A DNA stretch of 31,617 nucleotides. Origin: Methanothrix sp. Lineage in GTDB: Archaea; Halobacteriota; Methanosarcinia; Methanotrichales; Methanotrichaceae. The position numbers were made by a program, and so were the translations under genes. This document shows positions 8,957-17,885 of the stretch, one piece after another. The stretch lies in contig JAQTYS010000004.1 of the NCBI GenBank assembly GCA_028688175.1, positions 1 through 31,617 of the forward strand, in the 5' to 3' direction. How positions within the stretch are numbered: position 1 is the stretch's first letter; every line of letters begins with the position of its first letter. A model generated the notes under the pieces. That model ran no database searches, was not told where the DNA came from, and was given only the letters and a program-made list of their open reading frames with translations.

Positions 8957-11089
8957 ATGAAACTTTGTGCTGCTTTCTTGCTCTTGGCTCTAGTCGCTTC
9001 CTGCCAGGCTAAGACACTAGTTGTCGATCCAGGTGAATTCGGAGATGCCAAGACGCTTATGGCCGCCATCTTTCAGGCAAACAATGGAGATACAATTCAA
9101 ATCCAGCCGGGAAATTATGCCGGTGCGCTCGTCGATAGGAGCCTGAACATCACTGCAGGAGGCCGGGTAATAATAGAGGGATCATTGGCAATAACTGCAT
9201 CAGGTTGCAAGGTATCCGGCATCACCATAAAGGCTCGTGAAAATGATCCTGCCGTTAGCCTCGCTTCTCATGATAATCAACTTATAGGTTGCACCATAGC
9301 AGGCATCGCGACGGGGATTAAAGTAACCGGCGAGAATAATTCCCTAAGGGATTGCCGTATTGATTCGCCTGCGGGTGTGGAGATATTCGGCGCGAATAGT
9401 GATGTCTTGCATTGCATCATCTCGGGGAGCACAGCCATTAGAATCAACAATACCTGGGGGGGCATGATATCCGGTTGCCAAATATCTGCTTTGCAGGGCA
9501 TACAAATAGAAGACTCCTTAGAAAATAATGTTCTTAATAACACATTATCTGGAAGCGGATTTGGTGTGGTGCTCACCCGTTCTCAAGGCAACAATGTTTC
9601 ATACAACAACTTTTCTAGCGGCTTTGTGAGCGCTCTTGATGTTGTTGACGGGTCCCGCAATAATCTGACGAATAACTACATAACGGGCGGCAAAGTCGGC
9701 ATAAGCCTGAGAGGATCGCAAAGCTGCAACGTCACCGGCAACATCTGCGAAAAGAATGAGCGGGCAGGAATATTTGCCGATGGAGCCTATCAAAATCGCC
9801 TGGTGAGCAACCTTCTTTCTGAGAACGGCAATGGTATCCTTCTTCAAGGCTGTGCGGAAGACTCTCTGATCTCCAACCGGGCATACCGCAATGTCTATGG
9901 TATCTCATTGCGCGCCAGCACAAAAAATATGCTGAGGGAGAACGTCCTCCGGGAAAACTCTTACAATCTGCGCATTGATTCCGGCCAGGGCCAATCAGGA
10001 TCATCAAACCATGATTTCTTTTTGCAGGATATCGATTCAAGCAATCTTGTAGACGATAGGCCGGTCTGTTATCTGATAGGAAAAGCCAATCTCATGGCTA
10101 CTGACCAATGCGGCTTCTTAGGACTTATATCCTGCAAAAACATCAGCGCCGCCAACTTAACCCTTAAAAATAGCAGCGTCGGCGTTTTGCTGGTCAATTC
10201 CACTAAATGCAATATAATTAACAGTAGCATTACGTGGGCTGAAACTGGCTATCTCCTCCTGGACAGTCTCGCTTGCACCATATCTCATAGCCAGGCAAAA
10301 GATTGTCGCATCGGCATTGGGACCGAATCATCTTCCTGGTGTCAGTTTGCCTACAACCAGGCCCGCAATTGCTCTGCCGAGGGATTTCGGGCTGACAATG
10401 CACAGGGCCACAGCCTGGTTGGCTGCAAAATGCAGTTCTGCCGGATCGGCATGGCTCTTCATGGATCTCGGCTCTGCAGGATTCGAAATTGCAGCGCGAG
10501 CGAAAACCAGGAGGATGGGCTGCAGCTCATCAAGTCCTATAATTGCACTCTTCTGGGAAATGCTGCAAAAACCAATGATCGAGGCATATATCTTGCAGGC
10601 AGCAATTACTGTTATCTGCAGGCAAACAATGTCAGCGAAAACACAGTAGATGGCTTATCACTGCAGCAGTTGGTCTATGCAATTGTCCAAAACAACACTG
10701 CCATGAGAAACGGCCAGGGAATTTATGTCCAGTCTTCTCGCAATTTGTCTCTCACTGGAAATATACTGGGTGAGAATAGCCGTTATGGCCTGCGTATGAG
10801 CAGCTCGAAGGACTGCAACATCACCGAGAATAACATTTATGATAATCTGATGGCTGGCGCCAATTTGGTGGATTGTGCGCGTTCTTTGCTCTACCATAAC
10901 GTCTTCGCGGACAATGGCATCCAGAATGCAGCCGATAATGGGCAAAACCAGTGGGACGGCGGGCCAAAAGCCGGTGGCAACTACTGGAGCGACCATCAGG
11001 TCTTTGGCAACCCTGCCGATACGCCCCGCCAAATTCCCGGGGGCGGAGTAGATCGCTATCCTTTCCAGGACCCTTGGGGGTGGCTCTGA
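8957..11089 (+). CDS. Secreted NosD-like parallel beta-helix protein
   Basis: A 710-residue exported protein. Residues 1-18 are a signal peptide (MKLCAAFLLLALVASCQA). Residues 20-60 match the usual opening of NosD-like proteins (VVDPGEFGDAKTLMAAIFQANNGDTIQIQPGNY). About 60-660 is one long right-handed beta helix with more than 25 rungs, rich in NNxxxGN, NSTxCxI and GIxLxxSxxC repeats and many cysteines at turn positions. The end GGNYWSDHQVFGNP...DRYPFQDPW is the typical family tail. Unlike the protein at the start of the window it has no Ig-like modules. Its TGA overlaps the ATG of ahbB by one base. A cell-surface role is inferred; a copper-loading role like true NosD is not supported. Confidence 0.87.
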   Translation: MKLCAAFLLLALVASCQAKTLVVDPGEFGDAKTLMAAIFQANNGDTIQIQPGNYAGALVDRSLNITAGGRVIIEGSLAITASGCKVSGITIKARENDPAVSLASHDNQLIGCTIAGIATGIKVTGENNSLRDCRIDSPAGVEIFGANSDVLHCIISGSTAIRINNTWGGMISGCQISALQGIQIEDSLENNVLNNTLSGSGFGVVLTRSQGNNVSYNNFSSGFVSALDVVDGSRNNLTNNYITGGKVGISLRGSQSCNVTGNICEKNERAGIFADGAYQNRLVSNLLSENGNGILLQGCAEDSLISNRAYRNVYGISLRASTKNMLRENVLRENSYNLRIDSGQGQSGSSNHDFFLQDIDSSNLVDDRPVCYLIGKANLMATDQCGFLGLISCKNISAANLTLKNSSVGVLLVNSTKCNIINSSITWAETGYLLLDSLACTISHSQAKDCRIGIGTESSSWCQFAYNQARNCSAEGFRADNAQGHSLVGCKMQFCRIGMALHGSRLCRIRNCSASENQEDGLQLIKSYNCTLLGNAAKTNDRGIYLAGSNYCYLQANNVSENTVDGLSLQQLVYAIVQNNTAMRNGQGIYVQSSRNLSLTGNILGENSRYGLRMSSSKDCNITENNIYDNLMAGANLVDCARSLLYHNVFADNGIQNAADNGQNQWDGGPKAGGNYWSDHQVFGNPADTPRQIPGGGVDRYPFQDPWGWL

Positions 11090-11547
11090 TGGATGAAAAG
11101 GATCTTGATCTGCTCAAGATTGCCCAGGACGGAGTGGAGCTTACGTCGCGACCCTATCGAGTCTTGGGAGATCGGGTGGGCATATCCGAGGAGGAGGTTA
11201 TAGTTCGATTGCGTGCCCTGCAAGAGGCAGGCATAATTCGTCGCTTTGCCGCTACCATTGGTCATCGGGCCCTGGGAATTGTGGCTAATGCCATGATCGC
11301 CTGGAAGGTGGCTCCAGAAGAAGTGGAGAGTGCAGGCATGCTATTCGCCTCATTCGATGAGGTTACCCACTGCTATGAGAGGGCGGTCGCCGAGGACTGG
11401 CCTTATAATCTTTACACCATGGTTCACTCAAAAAGCCGAGACGACTGCCTGACGATCGCAGATCGGCTGTCGCAAAGATCAGGCATAAGTGATTATCGGG
11501 TGCTCTTTAGCGATTTTGAGTACAAGAAGACCAGCGCCAGAATTTAA
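11089..11547 (+). CDS. ahbB: Siroheme decarboxylase subunit AhbB (Lrp/AsnC-like)
   Basis: A 152-residue Lrp/AsnC-fold protein: helix-turn-helix-like N terminus (about 1-60: LTSRPYRVLGDRVGISEEEVIVRLRALQEAGIIRRFAA) and a RAM-like domain. AhbA/AhbB decarboxylate siroheme to 12,18-didecarboxysiroheme in the archaeal heme pathway. The AhbB-type blocks GHRALGIVANAMIAW, VTHCYERAVAEDWPYNLYTMVH and the linked sirC-hemA-hemB genes support AhbB over a transcription factor. The ATG at 11089 overlaps the stop of the NosD-like gene (TGATG); an upstream in-frame extension inside that gene was rejected. AhbA, the usual partner, is not in the window. Confidence 0.88.
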   Translation: MDEKDLDLLKIAQDGVELTSRPYRVLGDRVGISEEEVIVRLRALQEAGIIRRFAATIGHRALGIVANAMIAWKVAPEEVESAGMLFASFDEVTHCYERAVAEDWPYNLYTMVHSKSRDDCLTIADRLSQRSGISDYRVLFSDFEYKKTSARI

Positions 11548-11560
11548 GCGGGGAGTGAGA

Positions 11561-12268
11561 ATGGCAGAGCAGAGAGATCTCCAATCAACAGGGCCGCGAT
11601 TGCCGCTTTTTCTGGACCTCAAGACTCGGCTTGTGGTGATTTTTGGAGGAGGAGCGGTGGGCGAACGCAAAGCCAGGCTGTTTTCCCAATACGGGCCGGT
11701 AAGAGTCTTATCCCGCGATTTCTCCCTCGGGATCTTGGAGCTGGCGAAGGACTCGCAAGGCCGGGTTGAGCTTGTAGAGTGCGATCTAACTTATGATTTT
11801 GGCAAATATCTGCAGGGCGCATTTATCGTGATACCCGCCACCAGCGACTCAAACTTAAATCGTGCTATTGAAGAAGAGGCGCGGGATATGAATATTCTCG
11901 TGAACAATGTGGAGGGCCCCGGAGATGTGGTGGTTCCTTCTATTCTGCAAAGGGGCTGTATTGCTATTGCCATCTCCACAGAGAGCCCGGCCCTCACCAA
12001 ATACCTTCGCCTCCGCCTGGAAGAGGAGCTGACTGATAACTATCAGGAGATGGCCCGGCTGATAAACCAGATACGCAGAGAGAACAAAGAAATTGTATCC
12101 ACGCAGAAGGATAGAGCTCGCATAATCTGGGAGATATTATTGGACGATGAAGTTTGGAGGCTTCTCGAAGTCTCCTATGAAAAGGCCTATATGAGAGCCC
12201 GCTCACATGTTTGCCTCGATGAGCGAGATAGCCTCGATGCTGGTGACACACCGCAAGGCCTCCATTGA
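11561..12268 (+). CDS. Precorrin-2 dehydrogenase / sirohydrochlorin-forming (SirC-like)
   Basis: A 235-residue NAD-dependent precorrin-2 dehydrogenase with the domain order of the CysG N-terminal half or Met8/SirC. It oxidises precorrin-2 to sirohydrochlorin, feeding siroheme, heme and coenzyme F430. The Rossmann motif is VVIFGGGAVGERKA (about residues 25-38); NNVEGPGDVVVPSILQRGCIAIAIST matches the dimerisation/active-site block. There is no uroporphyrinogen methyltransferase domain, as expected for the archaeal single-function form. The ATG at 11561 is preceded by GGGAGTGA. It starts 13 bp after ahbB and overlaps hemA by 50 bp. Confidence 0.9.
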   Translation: MAEQRDLQSTGPRLPLFLDLKTRLVVIFGGGAVGERKARLFSQYGPVRVLSRDFSLGILELAKDSQGRVELVECDLTYDFGKYLQGAFIVIPATSDSNLNRAIEEEARDMNILVNNVEGPGDVVVPSILQRGCIAIAISTESPALTKYLRLRLEEELTDNYQEMARLINQIRRENKEIVSTQKDRARIIWEILLDDEVWRLLEVSYEKAYMRARSHVCLDERDSLDAGDTPQGLH

Positions 12269-13499
12269 TGAGATTGAGCGGGCCTGGCACGGAGATGTAC
12301 AGACCCTTCTCAAATGGGTGGGCTCATTGGAGAGGGTGGAAGAGTGTGCTGTGCTTAAGACCTGCAATCGCGTCGAGATTTATATTGTCAGTACGCGCGG
12401 CGAGAAGGTGCTCTTCGACCTGGCCAAGAAGGCGCGCGTCTCTTCTCGCATAATCGATTTTCATGATCACGATGAGTCTCTGCTTCACCTCCTGCGCCTG
12501 GCCTCGGGGCTTGAGTCCATGATCATCGGCGAGGATCAGATCCTGGGTCAGATGAAGGATCTGGTGCAGATAGCAGCCAAGGCGGGAACAACAGGGTGGA
12601 TGCTGGATACCGCCTTTAAAAAAGCCATTGCTGTTGGAAAGAGGGTGCGAAAAGAGACCCAAATTAATGAGAGGTCCGTATCTGTAGGATCTGCTGCCGT
12701 AGACCTGGCCCAGCAAATTCTTGGTGATTTGAAAGGTCTATCTGTTCTGGTGATTGGAGCCGGGGAGACGGGGGAGCTGATATCTCGGGCCCTCTTGGCC
12801 AAGGATATCGGCTCGCTGGTGGTCACCAACAGGACCTACAGTTCAGCCCAGTGCCTGGCCGAGTGCTTGGGTGCTTCTGCTATCCCCTTTGAAGAGATGA
12901 AAGATCGTCTCAAGACCTCTGACGTGGTCATCAGTGCTACCTCTGCCCCCCATTATATCCTTCTCAAAGAGGACATCGAGAAGGCCATGGCAAGAAGAGA
13001 TTCTAAGCTGCTCATAATAGATATCGCCAATCCCAGAGACGTTGACGAGGCGGCGGCAGAGGTTGCAGGCGTAGAGCTGCATAACATTGACAGCTTAAAG
13101 AATATAAGCAGCGAGAACATGAGGCAGAGGATGGAGGAGGCCAATAGGGTCGAGGCCATCATTGCTGAAGAGATGCAGCTCTTAAAGGCTAAATATAAGA
13201 GAAAACAGGCTGAGGATCTTCTGGCCAGGCTGTACTCCAAAGCCGAAATTATCAAGGATCAAGAGGTCAAGCGGGCCATGAACAAGCTCTCGGCCAGGCA
13301 CACTCTGGGCGAGATCGAGCAGCAGGTACTGCAGGACATGAGTCATTCCATTGTCAACAAGCTCTTCTCTGAGCCTACCAAGACTCTCAAGAGGGCGGCG
13401 GAGCTTGGGGACAATGATATCCTTAATGTGGTCACTCAACTATTCCGGCTGGAGGAAATAAATGAGGAGAATGAGGCGGCTAAGAGCGCCAAGAATTAG
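12219..13499 (+). CDS. hemA: Glutamyl-tRNA reductase
   Basis: A 426-residue NADPH-dependent reductase that converts glutamyl-tRNA to glutamate-1-semialdehyde, the first step of C5 tetrapyrrole synthesis. Catalytic Cys49 lies in LKTCNRVEIY; SGLESMIIGEDQILGQMKD is the signature block; GAGETGELISRAL near residue 175 binds NADPH; the C-terminal third is the helical dimerisation domain. I prefer ATG 12219 over ATG 12207 because it gives MSEIASMLVTHRKAS, the usual N terminus of methanosarcinal homologues. It overlaps sirC by 50 bp and hemB by 38 bp. No Shine-Dalgarno is evident, consistent with coupling. Confidence 0.94.
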   Translation: MSEIASMLVTHRKASIDEIERAWHGDVQTLLKWVGSLERVEECAVLKTCNRVEIYIVSTRGEKVLFDLAKKARVSSRIIDFHDHDESLLHLLRLASGLESMIIGEDQILGQMKDLVQIAAKAGTTGWMLDTAFKKAIAVGKRVRKETQINERSVSVGSAAVDLAQQILGDLKGLSVLVIGAGETGELISRALLAKDIGSLVVTNRTYSSAQCLAECLGASAIPFEEMKDRLKTSDVVISATSAPHYILLKEDIEKAMARRDSKLLIIDIANPRDVDEAAAEVAGVELHNIDSLKNISSENMRQRMEEANRVEAIIAEEMQLLKAKYKRKQAEDLLARLYSKAEIIKDQEVKRAMNKLSARHTLGEIEQQVLQDMSHSIVNKLFSEPTKTLKRAAELGDNDILNVVTQLFRLEEINEENEAAKSAKN

Positions 13500-14415
13500 A
13501 GAGATGGTAGCTGAAACAAGGCTATCCTGCAATGATCTGGTGCAGCCCATATTTGTGGATGAGAGAATATCCGAGCCTAAGGCAATTGAGGCTATGCCCG
13601 GCCAGTTCCGGCAGAGTCTGGAGAGCCTGGTGGCGGAGGCGCAAGCTTTGGAGGATTTAGGCGTGCCTGCTGTGCTCCTATTCGGCCTGCCGGCTCTTAA
13701 GGATGAGATTGGCTCTGGGGCCTACGATCCGCATGGCATTATTCAAAAAGCGGTAGCCGCCATCAAGGAGACCACTAACCTGATAGTAATAACCGATTTG
13801 TGCCTGTGTGAGTACACCAGCCACGGACACTGCGGCCTCGTCCGGGGTGAGAAGATCCTCAATGATGAGACGCTGCCCATATTAGGAGAGACGGCTGTTA
13901 GCCACGCCCTGGCGGGCGCGGATATTGTAGCTCCCAGCGGCATGATGGATCATATGGTGCAGGCCATACGCACTGCTCTGGATCTGGATGGATACAAAGA
14001 CACGTCAATTTTATCTTATTCCGCCAAGTACGCATCCACCTTTTACGGCCCATTTCGCGAGGCGGCTGAGTCAGGCTTTGCCTGGGGGGATCGCAAAGGC
14101 TACCAGATGAATCCTGCCAACTTTTCCGAGGCGCTTTGGGAGGTACAACTGGATGTAGAAGAAGGTGCTGATATGGTCATGGTCAAGCCGGCCATGCCCT
14201 ACCTCGATGTTCTGCGCGCTGTCAAGGACATGTTTGCCATGCCTACGGCCGCTTATCAGGTCTCGGGCGAATATTCTATGATTGCAGCCGCGGCAAAGCA
14301 GGGCTGGTTGGATGAAAGGGCGGCCTTCCTGGAATCGTTAACCTGCATCAAGAGGGCGGGCGCTGATATGATTATCACCTACTGGGCCAAGGAATATGCC
14401 CAGCTTGGCCAATAA
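13462..14415 (+). CDS. hemB: Delta-aminolevulinic acid dehydratase (porphobilinogen synthase)
   Basis: A 317-residue enzyme that condenses two 5-aminolevulinates to porphobilinogen. It is the zinc type: TDLCLCEYTSHGHCG supplies Cys114, Cys116 and Cys124. Schiff-base lysines are Lys189 (SYSAKYASTFYGPF) and Lys242 (MVKPAMPYLD). A strong GGAGG sits 6 nt before ATG 13462, inside the end of hemA. hemC, hemD and hemL do not follow; the operon ends at a hairpin between hemB and the convergent aglB. Confidence 0.95.
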   Translation: MRRMRRLRAPRIREMVAETRLSCNDLVQPIFVDERISEPKAIEAMPGQFRQSLESLVAEAQALEDLGVPAVLLFGLPALKDEIGSGAYDPHGIIQKAVAAIKETTNLIVITDLCLCEYTSHGHCGLVRGEKILNDETLPILGETAVSHALAGADIVAPSGMMDHMVQAIRTALDLDGYKDTSILSYSAKYASTFYGPFREAAESGFAWGDRKGYQMNPANFSEALWEVQLDVEEGADMVMVKPAMPYLDVLRAVKDMFAMPTAAYQVSGEYSMIAAAAKQGWLDERAAFLESLTCIKRAGADMIITYWAKEYAQLGQ

Positions 14416-14443
14416 GTGCAAAAAATTCATATCTATCGAAAAA

Positions 14444-14466
14444 GGAGGCGGCGGATCGCTGCCTCC
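14444..14466. terminator. Hairpin between convergent hemB and aglB
   Basis: A 10-bp stem, GGAGGCGGCG (14444-14453) pairing with CGCTGCCTCC (14457-14466) with one G-U pair, closes a 3-nt loop. It sits 28 bp after hemB and 10 bp after the aglB stop on the other strand. An A5 run precedes it, which reads as a U tract on the leftward transcript. A bidirectional 3'-end element is the likely reading. Confidence 0.5.
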
Positions 14467-14476
14467 CATCCTTTCG

Positions 14477-16696
14477 TTAAATGGTCAGTTCGACAGTTCT
14501 GCCTAACATTACGTCTTCTTCGCTCACATCAAGATTTTTTACCGTTACACCGGCTTCATTTCCTGAGTAGATCAAATACGGGCTGATTGCGTGACATCCT
14601 TGCCCGCCCTGTGTGGAGTAAGGAACTCTTATCTCAAATGAGTCATCCTTTATAGTGCCTTCATTTAAGTAAATGAATTCCCTCTTCTGATTGGAGGTCA
14701 TGTTAAGCAGGGCGCCTACCTTCTGGTCCGACCCAGTTCTTACCTTTATCACCGCTCCAGGAACATACTCGAAGATCTTGACCTCGCTCTTGGCCGGGCT
14801 TGCTCCTACAAATGTCTTCGATTCATAGATCAGACGGAAGTGACCTGTTCCTGCTCCATCGAATAAATAGAGCTTTCCTAATGTCGTGTTAAAGAGCCTA
14901 TCTTGTGGTATGGCTACATATTCCGAGCCATAGTCTTCCATTCTTATGTAACTGCTCAGATCCTTATTGGCCCAGGTGGTGAGAGCGGCAAGTTTGCCGT
15001 AGATCAATTTGTTATCCGCAAGGATGTATCTCGATCCTCTTGCGTCCAGCACTGCCGTGGCTTCTTCTTCATTTTCCGATAGATAAAATTTGGCCGCATC
15101 CGCCACTCCTGCCTGGAAATTGTTGGCTACTACCGGTCGCTCTGCCATGTAGAGAATCCAGTTGCCATAGTCCCACCAGCTCATGACGCTGTATTCGGCC
15201 ACTTCTTGGGGTTTATCAAAGAAGCTGGTTGCATTGCTGTTTTCTTTTAACCAGGCAAGTGACTCCTGCCAGTCTCCGCTGACTGCCGGGGGAGAACTCT
15301 CGGCAAAGGAGGCCGCATCCCAAGCGGTGGGCAGGACAAGAAGCAGGAATAATAATCCCGCCAATAGCCTCGAATGCCTTGCAGTGGGTGCAGGTTCAGC
15401 TTCCTGGCGCTTCTTATTAATCATATCCCATATAGTGAATAATAGTATACTTATCAAAATACCCATAGTGATTGTAGATACATAAAGGAAACGCGACTGC
15501 CCAAGTGTGAGAATGAGTGTAGCTGCTATCCACAGCAAGAGCAGGATCTGGCCCTGTCTCTTGGGACCTGTGCTGCGACGAATGTAAATTAAGGATGCTA
15601 CCAATCCACCCAGAGAGAAGAGAAGATTCAATCCCAGCATAGAGAAGGCCACAAGTGAAAAGGTCTCTGCATCAAAGATGAGCGGCTCGGCCTCGCTGAT
15701 CTTTCCGATCATCTCTCCACCCCATATGTATTCCAATCCTGACCGAATCAGTGTCCCCACACCGAAAAATCCGCCGGCATCCTTTGAGATGATGATGGCA
15801 AATAAGGCTGAGACTATCAGGATGCTCAAAGGAAACGCCTTCCAGGATATTTTCCTCTTAGCCATGATGTAGGCAAGGCCGAACATAATGCCAAGGGCAA
15901 TAATCATTGCTCCGATTCCATAGAAGGATGCAGAGAGCCAGGCTGTATTGCCAAATGGCAGAACCAAGATGAAAGCGATAGCATACGAAGCTATGAGGAT
16001 TGTCGCGATCTCTTTAGATGATTTGCCCTCTTTAAGGTCCAATGTTATCTGGACGGCTGCGTAAAGCAGGAATATTGCCAGGTAGATATCTGCTCCTTGC
16101 CAGGTATATGCCAGGGCGGCCATGGCTACACCACACGCAAGGGTGTAGAGGTATCTCTTCTCCTTTCGGCTGATACACATGATCATGAAGAGGAGTATGG
16201 TAAGTAAGAACAGAACCTCCAGGCAGTGGTGATCCAGGGCGGCAAACATGGTATAAAGGAGATAATATGGCGCCAGAGCAGTCATGAATGCAGCAAGGAG
16301 TGCCATTTTATGATCGAAGAGCTCTCTGACTATGTAATAGACTACTACTATAGCGATTAAGCCCATGATCAGTGGTGCAAAGCAGGCCACCAGCTCGATT
16401 CCGGGTTTGCTGTGCTGGCCCAAAGCCACACAGAGTGCGGCAGAGACCTGATCGAAAAGAGGGGGCCAGGTAATCTCCAATCCGTGAGGATAGTCCAGGT
16501 AAGAATCAAACCAGAGCGTATTGGGAAAATGGATTACTGTATACAAAATTCTGCGCATATGATAATACTCATCATATCCAGGCAGCACAATGCCATTTTC
16601 TGTTAATGAGTTTCTCCCTGCAAATAGCCTCAATAATAGGCCCAGCACTAAAACTGCAACTAGCTCTGCTGGCTCGCTTCTCCTCCCTTGATCCAT
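14477..16696 (-). CDS. aglB: Oligosaccharyltransferase AglB/STT3
   Basis: A 739-residue membrane enzyme that transfers lipid-linked glycan to Asn in NXS/T sequons of exported proteins. About 12-13 transmembrane segments span residues 10-470. The first catalytic acidic motif is GYDEYYHMR (Asp42), the second loop motif is ALDHHCLEVL, and WWDYG lies near residue 506 in the extracytoplasmic C-terminal domain. Length is at the short end of the archaeal AglB range. A TATA box at 16718-16727 is centred 26-27 bp before the ATG, so the mRNA is probably leaderless. Likely substrates in this window include the NosD-like, PstS and 332-residue secreted proteins. Confidence 0.93.
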   Translation of the reverse strand: MDQGRRSEPAELVAVLVLGLLLRLFAGRNSLTENGIVLPGYDEYYHMRRILYTVIHFPNTLWFDSYLDYPHGLEITWPPLFDQVSAALCVALGQHSKPGIELVACFAPLIMGLIAIVVVYYIVRELFDHKMALLAAFMTALAPYYLLYTMFAALDHHCLEVLFLLTILLFMIMCISRKEKRYLYTLACGVAMAALAYTWQGADIYLAIFLLYAAVQITLDLKEGKSSKEIATILIASYAIAFILVLPFGNTAWLSASFYGIGAMIIALGIMFGLAYIMAKRKISWKAFPLSILIVSALFAIIISKDAGGFFGVGTLIRSGLEYIWGGEMIGKISEAEPLIFDAETFSLVAFSMLGLNLLFSLGGLVASLIYIRRSTGPKRQGQILLLLWIAATLILTLGQSRFLYVSTITMGILISILLFTIWDMINKKRQEAEPAPTARHSRLLAGLLFLLLVLPTAWDAASFAESSPPAVSGDWQESLAWLKENSNATSFFDKPQEVAEYSVMSWWDYGNWILYMAERPVVANNFQAGVADAAKFYLSENEEEATAVLDARGSRYILADNKLIYGKLAALTTWANKDLSSYIRMEDYGSEYVAIPQDRLFNTTLGKLYLFDGAGTGHFRLIYESKTFVGASPAKSEVKIFEYVPGAVIKVRTGSDQKVGALLNMTSNQKREFIYLNEGTIKDDSFEIRVPYSTQGGQGCHAISPYLIYSGNEAGVTVKNLDVSEEDVMLGRTVELTI

Positions 16697-16717
16697 GGCT
16701 TTCGATATTGAATGGGA

Positions 16718-16727
16718 ATATATAAAA
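16718..16727 (-). promoter_or_regulatory. TATA box of aglB
   Basis: CTTTTATATA read leftward, centred 26.5 bp upstream of the aglB ATG at 16696. This predicts transcription start at the A of the ATG. Confidence 0.6.
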
Positions 16728-16741
16728 GTTTCACTTGATCT

Positions 16742-17242
16742 TTAATTCACAAGATCCTCATCTTGTGCCAGATTGCCAGACAGGCTATTATCAATGTCCT
16801 GGCTGTCGAAGACCACCAGTTCATAGATGATAACATTCTCTCTGATCTCGGCAGTGACCCCGTAGCTCTCCTCTATCTCTACAAATATCTCTTCCTGCAT
16901 ATCCAGACCGTGTTCGAGCTCAAAGCCTTCAATATCTTCCAGTGAAAAACCTTGGTCTGATGCTATATTCGCCTTGATCTCTTCTAATACTTCCAGCGGC
17001 TCTTTCGCGACAAGGAAGATTGTGAAACCATTGATTTTATCATCGATAAATTCGATTGCGAGCTGTAATTCCCAGGGATCATTTGCGATCGTCAACTCTC
17101 TTTTCTTCTTTAAATCATCAATCAGAGCAGCGGAGAGCTGGAGCTCTTCTGCCGCCTGGTGCATTGCCGCAAAAAGTGAATCATGGGCTTGAGCAATATC
17201 CTCAATGATCTCCTTCCAAAGATCGTAGGTGAGGCTAAACAA
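16742..17242 (-). CDS. Acidic protein of unknown function
   Basis: I do not recognise this 166-residue protein. It is strongly acidic, soluble and has no cysteines or signal peptide. Residues 1-50 are helical; 55-100 read as alternating strand/helix (LQLAIEFIDDKINGFTIFLVAKEPLEVLEEIKANI); the C-terminal part has a strand-rich segment (TAEIRENVIIYELVVFD). The start is TTG 17242, overlapping the uracil-DNA glycosylase stop by 8 bp with a G6 run upstream, so it is probably translated from the same mRNA. Codon use is like its neighbours. The operon link to DNA repair is the only hint of function. Confidence 0.65.
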   Translation of the reverse strand: MFSLTYDLWKEIIEDIAQAHDSLFAAMHQAAEELQLSAALIDDLKKKRELTIANDPWELQLAIEFIDDKINGFTIFLVAKEPLEVLEEIKANIASDQGFSLEDIEGFELEHGLDMQEEIFVEIEESYGVTAEIRENVIIYELVVFDSQDIDNSLSGNLAQDEDLVN

Positions 17243-17783
17243 GTCTAAGCCCCCCGGTATTCAACATTTTGAGATCTGAGACGAAATCATCCATGAGATT
17301 TCTATTTCTCAAGACGGCGGCAGGATGAAAGGTGACAAGATAACGATCCTCCAAGATCCGTCCGCGCAAGTCTGCAATGCCCTGTCTGCCTAAGACGGCC
17401 TGTGCTGCCGTATTTCCCATCAGGCAGATGATTTTAGGATGGAGGATTTCTATTTGGGACTGCAAATAGGGACGACATCTTTCTATCTCCTTTTTTTTCG
17501 GCTTTCTATTTTGCGGGGGGCGGCATTTTATGACGCTGGTTATAAACACCCTTGATCTCTCCAGACCGGCCCGCTCTAGAGCGGCATCCAGCAGTCTTCC
17601 TGCCCTGCCCACGAATGGCTTTCCGGTTAGGTCCTCTTCTTTGCCGGGGGCTTCTCCTACCAGCATGATATCCGCGGGAGCTGGGCCGCTGCCCGGCACG
17701 GCAAGATTTCTTTCCAAAAAAAGGGGGCAGAGGCGGCAGGCGCAGATTTGTTGGTCAAGATGGGGAAGATCGATTTGATTCAT
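17235..17783 (-). CDS. Family 4 uracil-DNA glycosylase
   Basis: A 182-residue iron-sulfur uracil-DNA glycosylase that removes uracil from deaminated cytosines. Motif A is VGEAPGKEEDLTGKPFVGRAG (residues 42-62), motif B is VTFHPAAVLRNRNL near residue 150. Cys16, Cys19, Cys87 and Cys103 are placed to bind the 4Fe-4S cluster. Length is typical for the family. The first of a two-gene leftward unit with the acidic protein. TTATTGATAATC at 17806-17816 is a plausible TATA region about 28 bp before the ATG. Confidence 0.94.
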   Translation of the reverse strand: MNQIDLPHLDQQICACRLCPLFLERNLAVPGSGPAPADIMLVGEAPGKEEDLTGKPFVGRAGRLLDAALERAGLERSRVFITSVIKCRPPQNRKPKKKEIERCRPYLQSQIEILHPKIICLMGNTAAQAVLGRQGIADLRGRILEDRYLVTFHPAAVLRNRNLMDDFVSDLKMLNTGGLRLV

Positions 17784-17885
17784 GAATATGACTTTTTCAT
17801 TTCCGTTATTGATAATCTTTTTCTTCCTAGAAAACGAAAGGTTCTTATTTGCTCAAAACCTGTAGCCAAATGAGGAGGGCACGAG

